From: Faunimonas pinastri
GTDB taxonomy: Bacteria; Pseudomonadota; Alphaproteobacteria; Rhizobiales; Afifellaceae
NCBI RefSeq assembly: GCF_900110915.1
Contig: NZ_FOFG01000001.1
Span: forward strand, 558,001 to 622,000
Direction of reading: 5' to 3'
Length of the DNA stretch: 64,000 nt
Shown: one piece after another, positions 39,308-47,236 of the stretch
How positions within the stretch are numbered: position 1 is the first letter of the stretch
How the letters are laid out: each line of letters opens with the position of its first letter
Program-made: the position numbers and the translations under genes
The notes under the pieces: generated by a model
Databases searched by the model: none
What the model was told of the DNA's origin: nothing
Seen by the model: only the letters and a program-made list of their open reading frames with translations

Positions 39308-39472
39308 GGTTAGACCCTGCAGAGAATTCTCGCAGGCGCAGGGTCGGAGTTCAGACGGAGAATTTGCGGGCTTATAGATGAAAAATCCGCAAGACGAAAG
39401 CCGGGTAAGAAGCAGGAACGTGGATGGCCCACAGCGTGTGCCCTAAATCCCGGTTTTGCGGGAGGTGCATGC

Positions 39473-40021
39473 ATGAAGGCGAGGATCGGAAAAACGGACC
39501 TGCGGGTCGTCACGGCCGACATCACGACGCTGGCCGTCGATGCCATCGTGAACGCCGCGAATGAAAGCCTGCTGGGCGGCGGCGGCGTGGATGGCGCCAT
39601 TCACCGGGCGGCGGGGCGGGAACTCCTGGCGGAATGCCGCACGCTCGGCGGCTGCCCAACCGGCGAGGCGAAGATCACCGGCGGCTACCGGTTGCCGGCA
39701 AAACACGTGATCCACACGGTTGGCCCGGTCTGGCATGGCGGCGACCGCGGCGAGCCGGCGCTGCTGGCCTCCGCCTACCGGCGCTCGCTTGAGGTGGGGC
39801 GCGACAACGGCGTCAGGACCATCGCATTTCCCGCGATTTCCACCGGCGTCTACAGCTTTCCGGCCGGTCGCGCGGCGAAGATCGCCGTCGGAACCGTGGT
39901 CGATTTCGTGGAAGCAGACCCCGACGCCTACGACGAGATCGTCTTTTGCTGCTTCTCCGAAGCCTCGGCCGAGGAGCACGGTCGGGCGCTGGAGGCCGTT
40001 GAGACGAAACGCCCGTCGTGA
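39473..40021 (+). CDS. Macro-domain protein, O-acetyl-ADP-ribose deacetylase type
   Basis: 182-residue macro domain. Key motifs are [20 protein letters not shown] (Asn and catalytic Asp of the MacroD type), [20 protein letters not shown], and the phosphate loop [10 protein letters not shown]. Relatives (YmdB, MacroD) hydrolyse O-acetyl-ADP-ribose and remove ADP-ribose from protein acidic residues. GGGAGG precedes the ATG. It is divergent from carB and 51 bp upstream of the ferritin-like gene. Confidence 0.93.
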   Translation: MKARIGKTDLRVVTADITTLAVDAIVNAANESLLGGGGVDGAIHRAAGRELLAECRTLGGCPTGEAKITGGYRLPAKHVIHTVGPVWHGGDRGEPALLASAYRRSLEVGRDNGVRTIAFPAISTGVYSFPAGRAAKIAVGTVVDFVEADPDAYDEIVFCCFSEASAEEHGRALEAVETKRPS

Positions 40022-40072
40022 TCGCCGCCGCATCGCGCTAGGCTCTTCTCCGCAGCAACAGAAGGCATCATC

Positions 40073-40387
40073 ATGGGCTTCGACCAGTATCACGAACCGG
40101 CCGGCGATCTTTCCAAGGAAACCCGGACGCTTGCCCGCATGCTCGCCTCGCTGGGCGAGGAGGCCGAGGCGATCAACTGGTACACGCAGCGCATCTCGGT
40201 GGAGACCGACAAGGAAGCGCGGGCCATCATGCAGAACGCCCGCACCGAGGAGTTCAAGCATTTCGGCATGGATCTGGAGTTCCTGATCCGCAAGATGCCG
40301 CAATGGGGCGAGATCCTGAAGGGCATCCTCTTCAAGGACGGCGACATCGTCGAGCACGGCGAGGACGCGGAAGAGGCGGCGGACTGA
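40073..40387 (+). CDS. Encapsulated-ferritin-like protein (EncFtn family)
   Basis: 104-residue two-helix ferritin-like protein. It aligns by eye with Rhodospirillum EncFtn: EEAEAINWYTQR corresponds to the helix with the ferroxidase Glu and the Trp-Tyr pair (E30, W36, Y37), and TEEFKHF carries E60 and H63. Two chains make one iron site in this family. No encapsulin shell gene is near, and the C-terminus (HGEDAEEAAD) lacks an LGI/GSL-type targeting peptide. It may store or oxidise iron without a shell, or enter a shell encoded elsewhere. CAGAAGG precedes the ATG. Confidence 0.75.
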   Translation: MGFDQYHEPAGDLSKETRTLARMLASLGEEAEAINWYTQRISVETDKEARAIMQNARTEEFKHFGMDLEFLIRKMPQWGEILKGILFKDGDIVEHGEDAEEAAD

Positions 40388-40390
40388 CCG

Positions 40391-41257
40391 CTATTTGAGA
40401 GACTTCGCCAGGAAGTCCGGCACGCGGTCGAGCGCGTCGGCGCGAGCCTGCGGGTCCTCGCCGACGATCGGCGTATCGCCGTTGCGGGTGCGGATGCGGG
40501 TGAGCTTCCGCACCGGGCGGCCGGGCCAGTCGAAATCGTGGTAGGCGCCGGGATACATATGGAACCGCACCGGCGAGCCGCGTGACGCCGCGCCCTCCGC
40601 GAAGCTCCGGCAGACGGGGGCCGGCGTCCAGACATCCTTCTCGCCCTGCAGGATGAGGGTCGGCACGGATGTCTTCCACGGCGGAGTGAAGGCGCTGTCA
40701 CGGCAGGACCCGGGGTAGAAGGCGACCGCGGCACCGAAATCCGGCCCGGGCAATCGAGCGGGTCGATCCGGGCCGCCCGCGTCCAGCGCGTTCAACACCG
40801 AGCCGCCGCCCTGCGACCAGCCGATCAGGCCGACGCGATCCGCCTGGACGAAGGACTGCGCCTGCAACCAGGCGAGCGCGCCATAAGCGTCGCCCGGCCG
40901 GGCATGGTAGACCGCCTTGTCGAAGGTCTTGCTCGAACACATGGCCCGGAGCCCGCGCGGCGTGAAGCTGTCGACCATCAGCACGACGTAGCCCTGCGCG
41001 GTCAGCCGCTTCGCCCAGCTGGCGGAACGCCGTTCGATTCGCCCGGACTTGGTGAAAAGCCCGCCGCAGCCATGCATGAAAACGAGCGCCGGGTGTGGGC
41101 CATTGCCGTCGGGCTGGAAAAGGTAGCCGTCGAGCTGGGCGTCGGTCGGTGCCGACGGGGCGGACGAGCGGAATTGAACCTTCTCCTGCGCGTCGGCGGC
41201 TCCGGCAAGAAGCGGCAGGACAAGGGCGATGACCAGAGACTTCAGGGAAAAGCGCAT
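40391..41257 (-). CDS. Dienelactone hydrolase family protein, exported
   Basis: 288-residue alpha/beta hydrolase with a signal peptide (FSLKSLVIALVLPLLAGAADA). Catalytic elements: oxyanion region VFMHGCGGLF, nucleophile elbow GLIGWSQGGGS (Ser), acid in LQGEKDVWTPAP (Asp) and His in YPGAYHDFDWPG. The normal family nucleophile is Cys; here it is Ser, as in periplasmic esterase-like members. ATG at 41257 has GGAG upstream. Substrate unknown. Confidence 0.88.
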   Translation of the reverse strand: MRFSLKSLVIALVLPLLAGAADAQEKVQFRSSAPSAPTDAQLDGYLFQPDGNGPHPALVFMHGCGGLFTKSGRIERRSASWAKRLTAQGYVVLMVDSFTPRGLRAMCSSKTFDKAVYHARPGDAYGALAWLQAQSFVQADRVGLIGWSQGGGSVLNALDAGGPDRPARLPGPDFGAAVAFYPGSCRDSAFTPPWKTSVPTLILQGEKDVWTPAPVCRSFAEGAASRGSPVRFHMYPGAYHDFDWPGRPVRKLTRIRTRNGDTPIVGEDPQARADALDRVPDFLAKSLK

Positions 41258-41329
41258 GGCGACTCCGGTGTCTTCGTTGCGAGAATCAGGCTGCACCTGA
41301 ACCCATTCATGAGCGGTGGCAGGGAAAAC

Positions 41330-41773
41330 CTAAATCTCGGCAGAAGCAGGACCCGATCCGCTTGCGACTGGAGAAAGCGACACGGCACCGGTCTTCAGCG
41401 ACCCTTCGCCGTTGCGGTGATCGAAGGCCTGCCGCGCCCGTTCAACCTCCGGCAGCTTATCGAGCGTCCATCCGTAGAGCGCCTTGAAGGGCTCGTGCAG
41501 GGTGCGACCGAGCGGCGTGATCTCATATTCCACCGCAACGGGCGAGGTCGCCAGGACGCGACGCAGGATCAAGCCGTTGCGCTCCAGTCGCCTCAGGCAC
41601 TGCGTCAGGGCCTTCTGTGTCACTCCGCCGAGCTGGCGCTTCACGGCATTGAAGCGAAGCGGGCCCTGATTGAGCACGGTCAGCACCATCATCGACCACT
41701 TGTCCGCGATCTGGTCGAAGAGAAGACGGCTGGGACAATCGGCAGAGAAGTGCTGGGGATTGCAATCCGCCAT
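41330..41773 (-). CDS. HxlR-family transcriptional regulator
   Basis: 147-residue winged-helix protein. The N-terminal CNPQHFSADCPSRLLFDQIA carries two cysteines; the HTH and wing follow (LRFNAVKRQLGGVTQKALTQ, VAVEYEITPLGRTL). HxlR regulators often respond to electrophiles or oxidants through such cysteines and control a divergent oxidoreductase. The start at 41773 is preferred; earlier in-frame sequence is not conserved in style. It is divergent from the flavin oxidoreductase with two direct repeats between. Confidence 0.88.
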   Translation of the reverse strand: MADCNPQHFSADCPSRLLFDQIADKWSMMVLTVLNQGPLRFNAVKRQLGGVTQKALTQCLRRLERNGLILRRVLATSPVAVEYEITPLGRTLHEPFKALYGWTLDKLPEVERARQAFDHRNGEGSLKTGAVSLSPVASGSGPASAEI

Positions 41774-41788
41774 GTTGGTATCCCTGAA

Positions 41789-41848
41789 TATACCTGGGCG
41801 ACTTAAGGTGCCTGATTGACTGTAGGTTTCTCCAGTATACCTAGACGA
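41789..41848. promoter_or_regulatory. Direct repeats between hxlR-type and flavin-oxidoreductase genes
   Basis: TATACCTGGGCGA (41789-41801) and TATACCTAGACGA (41836-41848) match at 11 of 13 positions and lie 47 bp apart in the 98-bp divergent promoter region. They are plausible operators for the HxlR regulator, one near each start. Confidence 0.5.
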
Positions 41849-41871
41849 GGCAAATCGCAACGGAGTTTCGA

Positions 41872-42990
41872 ATGTCCTCCCACGACGCCAGCGTGCTGTT
41901 TCGCCCTTTTCGCATCAAGTCGCTCGAACTGAAGAACCGCATCGTCATGGCCCCCATGACGCGCACCTTCGCGCCTGAAGGCGTGCCCGGCCAAGCCAAT
42001 GCCGCCTATTATCGCCGTCGCGCGGAAGGTGAGGTCGGCCTGATCCTCTCGGAAGGCACGGTGATCGACCGCCCGGCCTCGCGCAACGAGCCGGGCATTC
42101 CGTTCTTTCACGGCGATGCCGCGCTTGCCGGCTGGAAGCAGGTGATCGACGCTGTCCACGATGCCGGCGGTCGGATGGGACCCCAGATCTGGCACACGGG
42201 TTCCACCCGCGGCCTGTCCGGCTGGGAGCCTGCCGTGCCCGTGGAAAGCCCCTCCGGCCTGGTGGCGCCCGGCACCCCGCGCGGCGAGACGATGACCGAC
42301 GAAGCGATCGCCGATACCGTGGCCGCCTTCGCCCGCGCTGCCGCCGACGCGAAGAGGCTCGGCTTCGACACGATCGAGCTTCATGGCGCCCATGGCTACC
42401 TGATCGACCAGTTCTTCTGGTCCGGCACCAATGAGCGCGCGGACCGTTACGGCGGCGCGACGATCAGGGAGCGCTCGCGCCTCGCCGGGGAGATCGTGGC
42501 GGCGGTCCGGGCCGCGGTGGGAGCGGATTTCCCGATCATCCTCCGCCTCAGCCAGTGGAAGCAGCAGGACTTTACTGCCCGCCTTGCCGAGACGCCCGAC
42601 CGGATGGCCGACTGGCTGCAGCCGCTCGTGGATGCAGGGGTCGACGTTCTGCATTGTTCGCAGCGGCGCTTCTGGATACCGGAATTTCCAGAAATCGACG
42701 GCGAGAACGGGCTGAACTTCGCCGGCTGGGCGAAGAAGCTGACGGGCGCCGCGACGATCAGCGTCGGTTCGGTGGGCCTCTCGGGCGACTTCACGGCCGC
42801 GTTCGGTGGCGAGGGATCGACCAATGTCGGCATCGAGCGGCTCATCGAGCGGATGGAGCGGGACGAGTTCGACCTCATTGCCGTTGGCCGCGCGCTGATC
42901 AGCGATGCAGACTGGGCCGCCAAGATCAAGAATGGCGAGCATGCGAGCCTGAAGGGCTTCGATGCCGCCGCCCTGGCCGAACTCGTTTGA
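41872..42990 (+). CDS. NADH:flavin oxidoreductase, old yellow enzyme family
   Basis: 372-residue FMN TIM barrel. VLFRPFRIKSLELKNRIVMA and PMTRTFAPEG open it; the substrate-binding pair and FMN loop are in TIELHGAHGYLIDQFFWSGT and NERADRYGG; the phosphate site is in SVGSVGLSG and FDLIAVGRALISDADW. Such enzymes reduce activated alkenes, nitro compounds or nitrate esters with NAD(P)H. Divergence from a HxlR regulator suggests induction by electrophiles. Confidence 0.93.
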   Translation: MSSHDASVLFRPFRIKSLELKNRIVMAPMTRTFAPEGVPGQANAAYYRRRAEGEVGLILSEGTVIDRPASRNEPGIPFFHGDAALAGWKQVIDAVHDAGGRMGPQIWHTGSTRGLSGWEPAVPVESPSGLVAPGTPRGETMTDEAIADTVAAFARAAADAKRLGFDTIELHGAHGYLIDQFFWSGTNERADRYGGATIRERSRLAGEIVAAVRAAVGADFPIILRLSQWKQQDFTARLAETPDRMADWLQPLVDAGVDVLHCSQRRFWIPEFPEIDGENGLNFAGWAKKLTGAATISVGSVGLSGDFTAAFGGEGSTNVGIERLIERMERDEFDLIAVGRALISDADWAAKIKNGEHASLKGFDAAALAELV

Positions 42991-43068
42991 GAAACGTGAC
43001 CGGGGGCGCCTGTCGCTCCCGGTCCAACGGCACGGACGCGGCACTCCGAGCGCCACCGCCGTCACGCC

Positions 43069-43095
43069 CTATTCGGCGTAGACGACCCGCAGGTC
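43069..43095 (-). pseudogene. Remnant second copy of the pyc 3' end
   Basis: On the minus strand these 27 bases read DLRVVYAE plus a TAG stop. The intact pyc gene ends DLLVVYAE plus TAG at 43557. The two DNA copies match at 21-22 of 27-28 positions, and most differences are synonymous, so this looks like the end of a diverged pyc allele. It abuts the stop of the VOC gene (43094-43096). Similarity stops immediately outside this stretch. Confidence 0.6.
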
Positions 43096-43486
43096 AGAGT
43101 TCGGCAGGCTCTATCAAATCCCATCGATTGCCGTAGAGGTCCTCAAAGACAGCGACTGTGCCATATGGCTCCGAGCGCGGCTGCTCGACAAATCGAACGC
43201 CTCGCTCGACGAACGTCGCATGGTCTCGAGCAAAATCGTCCGTCTCTAGAAAGAGAAAGACTCTCCCAGCGCTCTGTTGACCGATCGCCGAGCGCTGGAC
43301 ATCCCCGATCGCCCGCGCGAGTAGCAGACCGGCAGCGCCATCTGACGGGCCAACCACAACCCAGCGCTTCTCAGCCGTCAGCTTCGTATCCTCGCGAAGT
43401 TCGAACCCGAGCTTATCGACGTAGAATGTAATCGCCTCGTCATATTCCCGGACGAGGAGGGCAGTCAGGGTTAGCTTTTGAGGCAC
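43094..43486 (-). CDS. VOC-family (glyoxalase-like) protein
   Basis: 130 residues of the vicinal oxygen chelate fold: VREYDEAITFYVDKLGFELR at the start, VFLFLETDDF, and VAVFEDLYGNRWDLIEPAEL at the end with the typical Glu-x-x-x-x-N-x-W-D-L motif. The start is GTG with GGAG rather far upstream. Base composition looks less GC-rich than its neighbours. It sits between the intact pyc 3' end and a diverged remnant of that end, suggesting insertion. Confidence 0.8.
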   Translation of the reverse strand: MPQKLTLTALLVREYDEAITFYVDKLGFELREDTKLTAEKRWVVVGPSDGAAGLLLARAIGDVQRSAIGQQSAGRVFLFLETDDFARDHATFVERGVRFVEQPRSEPYGTVAVFEDLYGNRWDLIEPAEL

Positions 43487-43519
43487 GGGTCGTCTTCAGC
43501 TCTCCAAGGATACGTATTG

Positions 43520-43547
43520 CGCGGGGGCGCAGGTCTGCGCCCCCGCG
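43520..43547 (-). terminator. Very strong hairpin after pyc
   Basis: CGCGGGGGCGCAG (43520-43532) and CTGCGCCCCCGCG (43535-43547) are perfect 13-bp complements 10 bp past the pyc stop. There is no T-run on the minus strand, so it is a terminator-like or 3'-end-protecting structure. Confidence 0.55.
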
Positions 43548-43556
43548 TCTGGGAAC

Positions 43557-46500
43557 CTACTCCGCGTAGACCACCAGCAAATCCTTCGCGTCGATCTGGT
43601 CGCCGGGCTTCACCGCCACCTCCGAGATGACACCGTCGCGGTCGGCGTGGATCGCGGTTTCCATCTTCATGGCCTCGATCGAGATCAGCACGTCGCCTGA
43701 CGTGACGGACTGGCCGGCCTTGACCGCTACCGTTGAGACCACGCCGGGCAGGGGAGCCGCGATCTGCGAGGAATTGCCGGGCTCGGCCTTGCGCCGGGCG
43801 GTCGAGTTGCCGGCGCGGTTGCGGTCCGGCACGCGGATGGTGCGGGGCTGGCCGTTCAGCTCGAAGAAGACGCGCACCTGGCCTTCGTTGTCCACGTCCG
43901 ACATGGCGATGAACTGCACGACGAGGCTCTTGCCGCGCTCCAGCTCCACCGTGATCTCGTCGCCTTCCTTCAGCCCGTAGAAATAGGCCGGGGTCGGCAG
44001 CACCTCGGTCGGCCCGTAGGTTTCGGAAGCTGCGACGAAGTCGCCGTAGACCTTGGGATACATCAGGTACGAGGCGAGCGCGCGGTCGTCGGCGACCTTG
44101 CCGAGGAGCTTGGAGACATCGTCGCGCTTGGCGTCGAGATCCGCCGGGGGGATCAGCGCGCCCGGCCGCACCTCGATCGGCTCGGCGCCTTTCAGCACCT
44201 TGCGCTGCAGCGCTTCCGGCCAGCCGCCCGGGGGCTGGCCGAGTTCGCCCTTCATCATCTGCACGACGGAATCGGGGAAGGCGATCTCGCGGGCGGGATC
44301 GGTGACGTCGGCCACGGTGAGGTCCTGGCTCACCATCATCAGCGCCATGTCCCCGACCACCTTTGAGGAGGGCGTCACCTTGACGATGTCGCCGAACATC
44401 CGGTTCGCCTCGGCATAGGTGCGGGCGACCGCGTGCCAGCGGCTTTCCAGCCCCAGCGAGCGCGCCTGCTCCTTGAGGTTGGTGAACTGGCCGCCCGGCA
44501 TTTCGTGGAGATAGACCTCGGATGCGCCGGCGCGGAGGTCGCTCTCGAAGGCCGCGTACTGGAAGCGCACGGCCTCCCAGTAAAGCGCGATCTTGCGGAT
44601 GGCCTCGGAGTTCAGGCCCGTCGCACGGTCGGTATCCTCCAGCGCTTCCACGATCGAACCGAGGCAGGGCTGCGAGGTCAGGCCGGACAGCGCGTCCATC
44701 GCGGCGTCCACGGCATCGACGCCCGCGTCCACGGCGGCGAGCACCGTCGCGGCGGAGATGCCGGAAGTGTCGTGCGTGTGGAAATGGATCGGCAGGTCCG
44801 TGGATTCGCGCAGCGCCCTGAAGAGGACGCGAGCGGCCGCCGGCTTCAGGAGGCCCGCCATGTCCTTGATGGCGATGATGTGCGTGCCGGCCGCTTCCAG
44901 TTCGCGGGCGAGACTGACGTAATAGTTGAGGTTGTACTTGGCGCGGTCGGGATCGAGGATGTCGCCGGTGTAGCAGATGGCGGCTTCGCAGAGCTTGCCC
45001 TCTTCCAGCACGGCGTCCATCGACACCCGCATGTTCTCCACCCAGTTCAGGCAGTCGAAGACGCGGAAGAGGTCGATGCCGGCACTGGCCGCCTGCTTGA
45101 CGAAGAAGCGGACGACATTGTCGGGATAATTGGTGTAGCCGACCCCGTTGGAGCCGCGCAGCAGCATCTGCAGAAGCAGGTTCGGCACACGCTCGCGAAT
45201 GCCGGCCAGCCGCTCCCACGGATCTTCGGTGAGGAAGCGCATGGCGACGTCGAAGGTCGCGCCGCCCCAGCATTCCAGCGACAGGAGGCCGGGCAGGGCG
45301 GTCGCATAGGCATCGGCGATGGCGACGATGTCATGCGTGCGCATGCGGGTGGCGAGCAGCGACTGGTGCGCGTCGCGCATCGTCGTGTCGGTGATGAGAA
45401 CGCGATTTTCGCCGCGCATCCAGCGGGCGAAGGCCTCGGGGCCCTGCCGGTCCAGGATCTGCTTGGTGCCGTCCGGCTTGGCGTCGCCGAAAAGGGGCGG
45501 GACCGGGGCCGGAACGTCGCGCGGAGGGGGTGGGCGGTTGCGCGTCTCCGGGTGGCCGTTGACGGACACGTCCGCCACATAGGTCAGGAGCTTGGTCGCG
45601 CGGTCGCGCCGCTTCACCGTGTCGAAGAGCTCCGGCGTCGTGTCGATGAAGCGCGTCGTGTAGCTGTTGTCCTGGAATGACGGGTGGTTGATCACGTTTT
45701 CCAGGAAGGTAAGGTTGGTCGCCACGCCGCGGATGCGGAATTCACGCAGCGCCCGCTCCATGCGGAAGATAGCCTCCTCGGATGAAGGCGCCCAGGCGGT
45801 CAGCTTTTCCAGCAGCGGATCGTAGAAGCGGGTGATCACCGCGCCGGAGTAAGCCGTGCCGCCATCGAGGCGGATGCCGAAGCCGGTGGCGCCGCGATAG
45901 GCTGTGATGCGACCGTAATCCGGGATGAAGTTCTGCTCCGGATCTTCCGTGGTGATCCGGCATTGCAGCGCGTGGCCGTTGAGGCGGATGCCCTCCTGCG
46001 GGGGAACGCCGGAAGGCGGCGTGCCGATCGCCTCGCCCTCGGCGATGTGGATCTGCGCCTTGACGATGTCGATGCCGGTGACCTCCTCGGTCACGGTATG
46101 CTCGACCTGGACGCGCGGATTGACCTCGATGAAGAAGAAGCGGCCCGTGTCGGAATCCATCAGGAACTCGACCGTGCCGGCGCCGTAATAGTCGGCGGCA
46201 TCGGCGAGCTTCAGCGCGTAGCCGCAGATTTCCTGCCGGCGCGCATCGTCGAGATACGGCGCGGGCGCCCGCTCCACCACCTTCTGGTGGCGGCGCTGAA
46301 CCGTGCAGTCGCGCTCGAACAGGTGGACGCGATTGCCGTGCTGGTCGCCCAGCACCTGCACCTCGATGTGGCGGGCGCGCTCGACCAGCTTCTCGATATA
46401 GACCTCGTCCTTGCCGAAGGCCGCCTTGGCCTCGCGCTTGGCTTCCGTCACTTCCGAGATCAGGGCCTTCTCGTCGCGGATGACGCGCATGCCGCGACCG

Positions 46501-47036
46501 CCGCCGCCCCAGGAGGCCTTCAGCATCACGGGGTAGCCGATCTCGGCCGCAAGCTTCGCCCACGTCTGCGGATCGTCGGGAAGAGGATCGGTCGCGGGCA
46601 TGACGGGCACGCCGTTCGCCACCGCGAGATCGCGCGCCGCCACCTTGTTGCCGAGCCGGCGCATCGTGTCAGGGCTCGGGCCGATGAAGGTGACGCCAGC
46701 CGCCGCGCAAGCCTCGGCGAATTCCGGGCTCTCGGAGAGGAAACCGTAGCCGGGATGGATCGCGTCCGCGCCGGAGCGCTTCGCCACGCGCAGGATCTCG
46801 TCGATGGAGAGATAGGCCTCGATCGGTCCCATCTGGTGTTCCAGATGTGGGCCCTTGCCGATGAGGTAGGCCTCGTCCGCCTTGAAGCGGTGCAGCGCCA
46901 GCTTGTCTTCCTCGGTGTAGACCGCGACCGTCTTCATTCCGAGCTCGTTGGCCGCCCGGAAAACCCGGATCGCGATTTCGGACCTGTTCGCTACAAGTAT
47001 TTTCCGGATCTTCGGCAAGACGGCCCACTCCCCCAT
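43557..47036 (-). CDS. pyc: Pyruvate carboxylase
   Basis: Biotin enzyme carboxylating pyruvate to oxaloacetate for anaplerosis. Domains in order: biotin carboxylase (KILVANRSEIAIRVFRAANE; KASWGGGGRGMRV), carboxyltransferase (NRVLITDTTMRDAHQSLLAT), and a biotin-carrier domain with the biotinyl lysine in SIEAMKMETAIHA. Length is 1159 from this ATG. A TTG at 47018 preceded by GGGGGAG would give LPKIRKILVANR, matching the family N-terminus and ~1153 residues, so it may be the true start. It is divergent from macA. Confidence 0.96.
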   Translation of the reverse strand: MGEWAVLPKIRKILVANRSEIAIRVFRAANELGMKTVAVYTEEDKLALHRFKADEAYLIGKGPHLEHQMGPIEAYLSIDEILRVAKRSGADAIHPGYGFLSESPEFAEACAAAGVTFIGPSPDTMRRLGNKVAARDLAVANGVPVMPATDPLPDDPQTWAKLAAEIGYPVMLKASWGGGGRGMRVIRDEKALISEVTEAKREAKAAFGKDEVYIEKLVERARHIEVQVLGDQHGNRVHLFERDCTVQRRHQKVVERAPAPYLDDARRQEICGYALKLADAADYYGAGTVEFLMDSDTGRFFFIEVNPRVQVEHTVTEEVTGIDIVKAQIHIAEGEAIGTPPSGVPPQEGIRLNGHALQCRITTEDPEQNFIPDYGRITAYRGATGFGIRLDGGTAYSGAVITRFYDPLLEKLTAWAPSSEEAIFRMERALREFRIRGVATNLTFLENVINHPSFQDNSYTTRFIDTTPELFDTVKRRDRATKLLTYVADVSVNGHPETRNRPPPPRDVPAPVPPLFGDAKPDGTKQILDRQGPEAFARWMRGENRVLITDTTMRDAHQSLLATRMRTHDIVAIADAYATALPGLLSLECWGGATFDVAMRFLTEDPWERLAGIRERVPNLLLQMLLRGSNGVGYTNYPDNVVRFFVKQAASAGIDLFRVFDCLNWVENMRVSMDAVLEEGKLCEAAICYTGDILDPDRAKYNLNYYVSLARELEAAGTHIIAIKDMAGLLKPAAARVLFRALRESTDLPIHFHTHDTSGISAATVLAAVDAGVDAVDAAMDALSGLTSQPCLGSIVEALEDTDRATGLNSEAIRKIALYWEAVRFQYAAFESDLRAGASEVYLHEMPGGQFTNLKEQARSLGLESRWHAVARTYAEANRMFGDIVKVTPSSKVVGDMALMMVSQDLTVADVTDPAREIAFPDSVVQMMKGELGQPPGGWPEALQRKVLKGAEPIEVRPGALIPPADLDAKRDDVSKLLGKVADDRALASYLMYPKVYGDFVAASETYGPTEVLPTPAYFYGLKEGDEITVELERGKSLVVQFIAMSDVDNEGQVRVFFELNGQPRTIRVPDRNRAGNSTARRKAEPGNSSQIAAPLPGVVSTVAVKAGQSVTSGDVLISIEAMKMETAIHADRDGVISEVAVKPGDQIDAKDLLVVYAE

Positions 47037-47062
47037 TTCAGCCGCAATCTACTTGTCCCTAT

Positions 47063-47075
47063 GTTGCGACGCAAC
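47063..47075. promoter_or_regulatory. 13-bp palindrome between pyc and macA
   Basis: GTTGCG-A-CGCAAC is a perfect dyad 27 bp upstream of the pyc ATG within the 200-bp divergent region. A second inverted repeat, GCGGAT (47192-47197) with ATCCGC (47206-47211), lies 26 bp before macA. Either could be an operator; no regulator gene is adjacent. Confidence 0.35.
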
Positions 47076-47236
47076 GGGACTGAAAGCAGACCGAAAGGAT
47101 GGGGTGGGAAACAATGCCGCCGCCGTCCGGCAGCTTACGGAATTGTTAAGTGGCGGGGGTTGGGCGGCATGCTAAGTGCTGGCCCGGATTGCGGATTCCC
47201 CTTTATCCGCCGACAAGCAGGACAGACGACAGCCCG

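Noticed and set aside
39473-40387. Encapsulin or ADP-ribosylation toxin-antitoxin locus
   Set aside because: A macro domain and an EncFtn-like gene are adjacent, but no shell protein and no DarT-like toxin gene are present; the macro domain is of the deacetylase MacroD/YmdB type.
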